A DNA stretch of 64,000 nt from Marasmius tenuissimus (Eukaryota; Basidiomycota; Agaricomycetes; Agaricales; Marasmiaceae): assembly GCA_029532415.1 (NCBI GenBank), contig JAQOTA010000018.1, positions 1 to 64,000 of the forward strand, given 5' to 3'. The translations under genes were made by a program, and so were the position numbers. The notes beneath the pieces are model-generated. The model did no database searches and had not been told where the DNA came from. It was given only the letters and a program-made list of their open reading frames with translations. Numbering within the stretch: the first letter of the stretch is position 1; the number at the start of each line of letters is the position of its first letter. Positions 59,488-64,000 of the stretch are shown here, piece after piece.

Positions 59488-61161
59488 ATGACATATCCAA
59501 AGGTCGTTGCATTGGGGATTGAGTGAGTTTTTGTGATCATCCCGTGGTTCTGCGAAACTAACCCAACCCTCCCTTTAGGTGGGTGATTTTCTCAGGCGAC
59601 CTTGATCAAAAGAAATGGGGGAAGGGATCTGGAGCTCGTTCAAAACTCCAAGACAACATCTTGCGGATTAGCGACAGCGAAATCCAGGACCGAACGTGGG
59701 CAATCTTGTGAACTCACTTAGTGCGAGGTACTCACGGCTCTCGTAGTAACTCGAACAACAAGTGCCAACTGTACCCTGATATCCCTCGAATTGTGGGCGA
59801 CATCTTGAAGCATGGGGCTAAGTTGGCTATCGTTTCTCAAAACACCAGTAAGGCACTGTGCGTCCGTCATAGTATTCAGCCAAATGCACTACTGACTACC
59901 GATCTTCTGTAGCACGGATCGAGCGCTCTACTACATGATGGTCAAAGATCAGCAAGGCAAGGATCGTCGCCTTATCGAATTGGTCAACTACGACGAGGTC
60001 CACACCGGTCAGCAGTGATCCCCCCATTCCGCCCGATCACGAGATAACTCGGGATTGACGTATTCTGCAGAGCCCAAGACTTACCACTTCGAAAAGATAC
60101 ATGGTTATCATAACGTCCCGTACATGGACATGGTGATTACACTTATTTACGAATTTCCGTCCTCGTCTAAAGTCCGCTCCCCAGGTTCTCTACGACCATG
60201 TAAAACTGGGTAACATCTTAGAAATGTTGAAAGGCAAGTGCGACTTAAAATATGTTCAGGCTTGATGCTGACTTGTAGTCAGGTGTCACCTTTCAGCATT
60301 GTCCTAAGGGCTTGACCTGGGAACTGTACCAAACCGGTCTTTCCATATGGCGAGGAACAAAAGATATACACAGTCCATGGCACGGACTCAATCTGACAGC
60401 CTATCCGGACCGAAAGCTCATCGGATACTCTGGAATGGATCTCGACACCATAGAGCTCCTGGAGAAGGGCGGGAGGCGTCATGACAGGAAAGAGGCTGCT
60501 CGTTGGGGGCACGCCATGTACGTTGCGGATGATCCACGTGTGTGAGTGTCTTCACTCCCTCTACTACCCTGCTCTCCAACTTAACGCGTTCATCCGTTTG
60601 CAGCGCGAAGTACTTTTCTGACTGGATCAAGGTGACAACTTTTGGGGCTGGGTCGAAGACTATTGTCTGTGAAATTTATGCCAGAGACGGCGAGCTTTGG
60701 GATAAGATGAATAAGGTTCGTTCGTTCTTCTTTCGAAACTGAATGGGTTATGTCTAATGCAACGAAAGATATGGGTACCCGACAATCGCCACGACCTAAA
60801 GACGCATGTCAATAAAGGCGACGACCACATCGCGGATAGCGATCTCAAACGGGACGGCCAGGCCGCTGATTGGGGCGTTCTTCGGCCTTACGTGCTATTC
60901 TGCAGGCATCCTAACATGCATACTCGCGATGGATTACAGTTTCCCATACCCCAGCCAGCGCGTTTTAACGAGATGGTCATTTATGGCCAGACACAGGAAA
61001 GCCTCCTTGTGATCAAACGCATGACTGACGCTCAACTGGACCAAGCTATCGCTAGCAAGGTGAACCTCCAGTACGAGCACAAGATTCGCGAGTGGAATAT
61101 CAAGGTGCCGGAGGAGACCAAGGCAGATTTTCGAAATCATCACGAGAACCCTACCCTCTAG
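59488..61161 (+). CDS. HAD (MDP-1-like, inactive) plus ART-like fusion (copy E)
   Basis: ATG at 59488; exon 1 ends at 59522 and the intron positions follow the sister genes. Motif I reads G-I-E-W-V where active copies have D-T-D-W-T, and motif IV reads L-Y-D-H-V instead of D-D-E, so the HAD domain should be catalytically dead. Motif II (LAIVSQNTSK) remains. The ART-like domain is well kept: L-I-G-Y-S-G-M-D, RWGHAMYVADDPR, I-V-C-E-I-Y-A-R-D-G-E-L-W-D and FNEMVIYGQTQESLL. It is closest to copy A, with the same long insertion (LQFPIPQPARFNEMV) and the same E-N-P-T-L ending. An intron after the motif IV exon appears to use a GC donor. Confidence 0.75.
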
Positions 61162-61752
61162 GATTGTCGGTGGACCATCGCGAAACCTTTGCCGTTATAC
61201 AACTCAAACTCGTCGGGCGGCGAGATTTTCAATGGGATTTCCTACGGTCTATCAGGTACTCAAACTACGCATTCCCAGTATAGTGTGCAGATGTCGAGTA
61301 AACAAACGTGATCAAAATCCTTCATTTCCCAGTGGTAGTTGAACTGCAGTCTAGCATGACCGCCGGTTTCCGCCTCTTTCATGACCGTCATTCTGTCTCG
61401 TCGCGCTCGTTCGCGACGAGCATAATTTTGAAAACTCCACAAGGTAAACTGAGGAGTTTCTGTCCATGCACACAATGGAGGATTCGGCGCCAAGCGGGCC
61501 AAGTCGCCTTGTCTAGACGCTGGCTTTATCTTATCTTCAGGTTATTGAATGATCTCATCTCCAAGTCCTATCTAAGTCTTGCCCTCTCCCCAACATGGAT
61601 TGAGCAAGTGTCCACGACCGCCTCACACATTTGGAACAGGCTCCTCGAGTTTCTCTGAACGGTCTAGCCTTAGCTTGTAGCTGACGACACCTCAAGTCTT
61701 GAGTTGAACATGGGCGCTCAAGACCTTCTCAAGCTCCTCGTGTACGATAACT
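61162..61752. other. Intergenic region
   Basis: No supported exon is seen. It probably contains the promoter of the NLR gene. An upstream ATG at 61709 is in a frame that I could not connect to the NLR exons. Confidence 0.3.
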
Positions 61753-64000
61753 ATGGAGACAGCACTGATCAAGGCAGAGGCCAGAAGCGAATTGGACGCT
61801 GTTTATGACTCAGAAGGTAAGCTTCCCCGACCTAGGGTTCGAAATGACTCTTCTATACGGTGATTAGGAAGATTTAGGATTCGCATAGTTGCGGCGCGAT
61901 CGCCAGCGGCAAATACCTTTCTCAAATACTTGACGAAGTAGAGACCTTTCGATTATCTCCTCCACCATTCTTTGCCATGAAGAGCGTCAAACGAGTGGCC
62001 ACGCTCGTTCGAAGCTATAGCACACGATCTGCAAAAATTCAGCGGCCTACTTCCTTGGGTACACAATGTACGACCTATCTTTTCCTGTTGGACATACTTA
62101 GAGTTCAGACCCCTCCCCTTTCAGCCTTAGATGGAAAAGTGGTTAAGGAGCAGGGAAGAATGGAGTATGGGAACGCTCGAGAGAACAACGACTACAGGGC
62201 GGTCGTGGATGTTTTAGAATCTGTTGTCAGAATCCTTGATCGTGTTGGGGATGTGATACCATGCACTCCTTTGAAGATTGTCACCGCTGGGCTCTTAGAG
62301 CTCTTCGGCCTATATCAGGTGCGGGTCATAATCATAGACTTTTTCTGTCTAACCCGGACGTCTACTAGAAACGCGCCGACAACGTGGAGAAGTTCGCGGA
62401 GTTCCTTCGCAGCATGAAGGACCTGGAAGTCCTTCTTCAAGATTTCTTGCGACCGGACGTGAAAAAGCACCCTGATCTGAGAAATCGCTTTGAAAAACTC
62501 GTAGTGTGAGCACATCTGCCTCAATGTTATGCACCGAATCATACGCATTCGCATTACAGTGATTTTGAAGGGTACCAAGCCGAGATAAAGATCCGCATGG
62601 AACAACAACGTTCTCTGGTTGCTCGAGCCAAACGGTTTCTCCTGGTACGACAGGATGCCAGGTTTCTCTCAGATCTGGCGGGGAAGATCACCGGTTCTGT
62701 ACAAAATCTTATGGTACGTCAGACCGATCATCCGCATGATAGGCTGTTACTGAGACCTTTCGACAGTTCGGGCTTGCTGCCCGTACACATGGCCAAGTTA
62801 ATGTAAAAATAAACAGAATCTTTCGCCGCTTTTTCTGACGTTCTCCGCACAGCAAATCGACGAGAATGTGAACGTGAGTACGCTCGACTCTCCACGCAAT
62901 CGAAATTTTACGAAGTTCCTTTCTGCTTCCAGACCTTACTCGACCTTCGTGAGCTATACCGATCTTTTTTTCAAGACGACGAACTCACATTAACCCCTTT
63001 CAGATCTACTAGAACGGCTCCGCCCTATTGAAGAGGCTGCTTACAACGGGCGAGATAGGCCTCAATGCCAATTCGGCACAAGAAGGCTGGTCCTCCAAGA
63101 GCTTCTTGAATGGGCACGGTCTAGAGATTCTGAACAGGTTTGTTGGCTTTCAGGGCCACCTGGTTCAGGGAAGTCTGCCATCGCTTGTTCGTTCTCGCAG
63201 GATCTCGACCAGGCTTCCGAAACAACCATTCTCTTGTGCAGTTTCTTCTTTTCTGAGGGGGACAACATCCTGCGTTTGGTCCCGACCTTAGCCAACCAAC
63301 TCGCTGTCCGCCATCCACCCTTTCGTCCCTTGTTGAAGAGGGGCATCGAGACACATGAAGGTATAGGCAGCGGGAAGTTCGCTGACCAGCTGGATCATCT
63401 GCTGTTTGCCCGCCTAGGGACCCTATTTGTCCGTAACTCCCTGCCAGTTGTCCTGGTCATTGACGGACTCGAGCAATGCCCTAACAAGGATGAATTCGAC
63501 CGAGCCAATGTCTTTATCACAGAACTAGTGGCTCGTCTACCCAAAGCCCCGTATGTGAAGGCTCTCTTCACTTGCCAGCCCACCACTCGGCTGGAGCTTC
63601 CCGCTCTCGGGAGAACTCTAGCTATAGGACCTGGAAAATTTGAGGTTGACGATGACATCCGTCGCTACTTCATCTCACGGTTGAAGGGATTCAACACTAC
63701 ACATGATCAACCTAAACGGCAGATAAACATCTCCAAGGCTGTTCAGAGGGCGAATGGTTCCTTTTTCTGCGCATCCTATATGTTCGAGCTACTCAGAAGC
63801 AACTACGAGGAGTTTTACGCTCTCCTCAACACTGCAGGAGATCTCGTCGGGTTGGAAGCTGTCGAGGCGAGTTACGAGCGACTTCTCCTCGAAGCGCTCC
63901 GTGCAGAAGGCCAGACCAATCAGTTTCACATGTACTCGTTCCTGTTGACCATTGCTTGCCTAGAGTTAGCCCCGCCGTTGTCGTTCCGCGATGCCAGCGG
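61753..64000 (+). CDS. NACHT-type NLR (STAND NTPase), 3' end outside the window
   Basis: A multi-exon plus-strand gene, ATG probably at 61753. The N-terminal part is all helical (V-V-D-V-L-E-S-V-V-R-I-L-D-R-V, then FAEFLRSMKDLEVLLQDFL), as in the helical N-terminal domains of fungal NLRs. From about 63004 the frame is open to the window end: R-P-Q-C-Q-F-G-T-R leads into W-L-S-G-P-P-G-S-G-K-S-A (Walker A) and V-V-L-V-I-D-G-L-E-Q-C (Walker B, near 63445-63475), spaced as in NACHT domains. Repeats expected at the C-terminus are not in view. Fungal NLRs act in self/non-self recognition and programmed cell death. Borders of the small N-terminal exons are approximate. Confidence 0.75.

Noticed and set aside
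1..64000. CRISPR arrays, prokaryotic operons, ribosome binding sites, phage genes
   Set aside because: The sequence is eukaryotic: short spliceosomal introns in most genes and no regularly spaced repeats.

Overview
The window is genomic DNA of a filamentous fungus, very probably a mushroom-forming basidiomycete (Agaricomycetes). Most genes are cut by short GT-AG introns of about 48-74 nt. The families present are typical of expanded agaric repertoires: F-box proteins, fungus-type C2H2 fingers, small P-loop GTPases, MFS sugar transporters and a NACHT-type NLR. Many real genes are invisible as single open frames. I rebuilt the main ones by hand from splice signals, reading phase and conserved motifs, so exon borders are inferences unless stated otherwise.

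Layout. 0.6-13.2 kb: four F-box genes (one with a frameshift), a C2H2 plus RING gene, a small C2H2 gene, one unknown and a tRNA-like locus. 14.2-15 kb: a small acidic unknown. 18.0-18.5 kb: a small GIY-YIG-like (T5orf172/MUG113) gene. 20.1-24.4 kb: a three-finger C2H2 factor and a large unknown. 26.5-34.2 kb: two P-loop GTPase genes plus a truncated third copy; the second GTPase appears spliced in frame to a complete lipoxygenase. 36.2-37.6 kb: an unknown whose C-terminal part faintly resembles ADP-ribosyltransferases. 39.5-42 kb: an MFS sugar transporter.

42.7-61.2 kb is the most unusual part. Six genes and one decayed copy share an N-terminal domain of the HAD 'magnesium-dependent phosphatase-1' type, and after the same junction (an L-T-W-x-x-Y motif) each continues into one of three unrelated C-terminal modules. 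Four carry a shared domain whose motifs resemble ADP-ribosyltransferase/PARP enzymes, one carries a 5'-nucleotidase-type metallophosphatase, and one carries a protein-kinase-like domain. A nicotinamide riboside kinase gene lies among them. In three of the six, the HAD catalytic residues are replaced. I infer a modular locus that may act on NAD or nucleotides; its function is unknown.

61.7-64 kb holds the start of a NACHT NLR gene that runs off the window.
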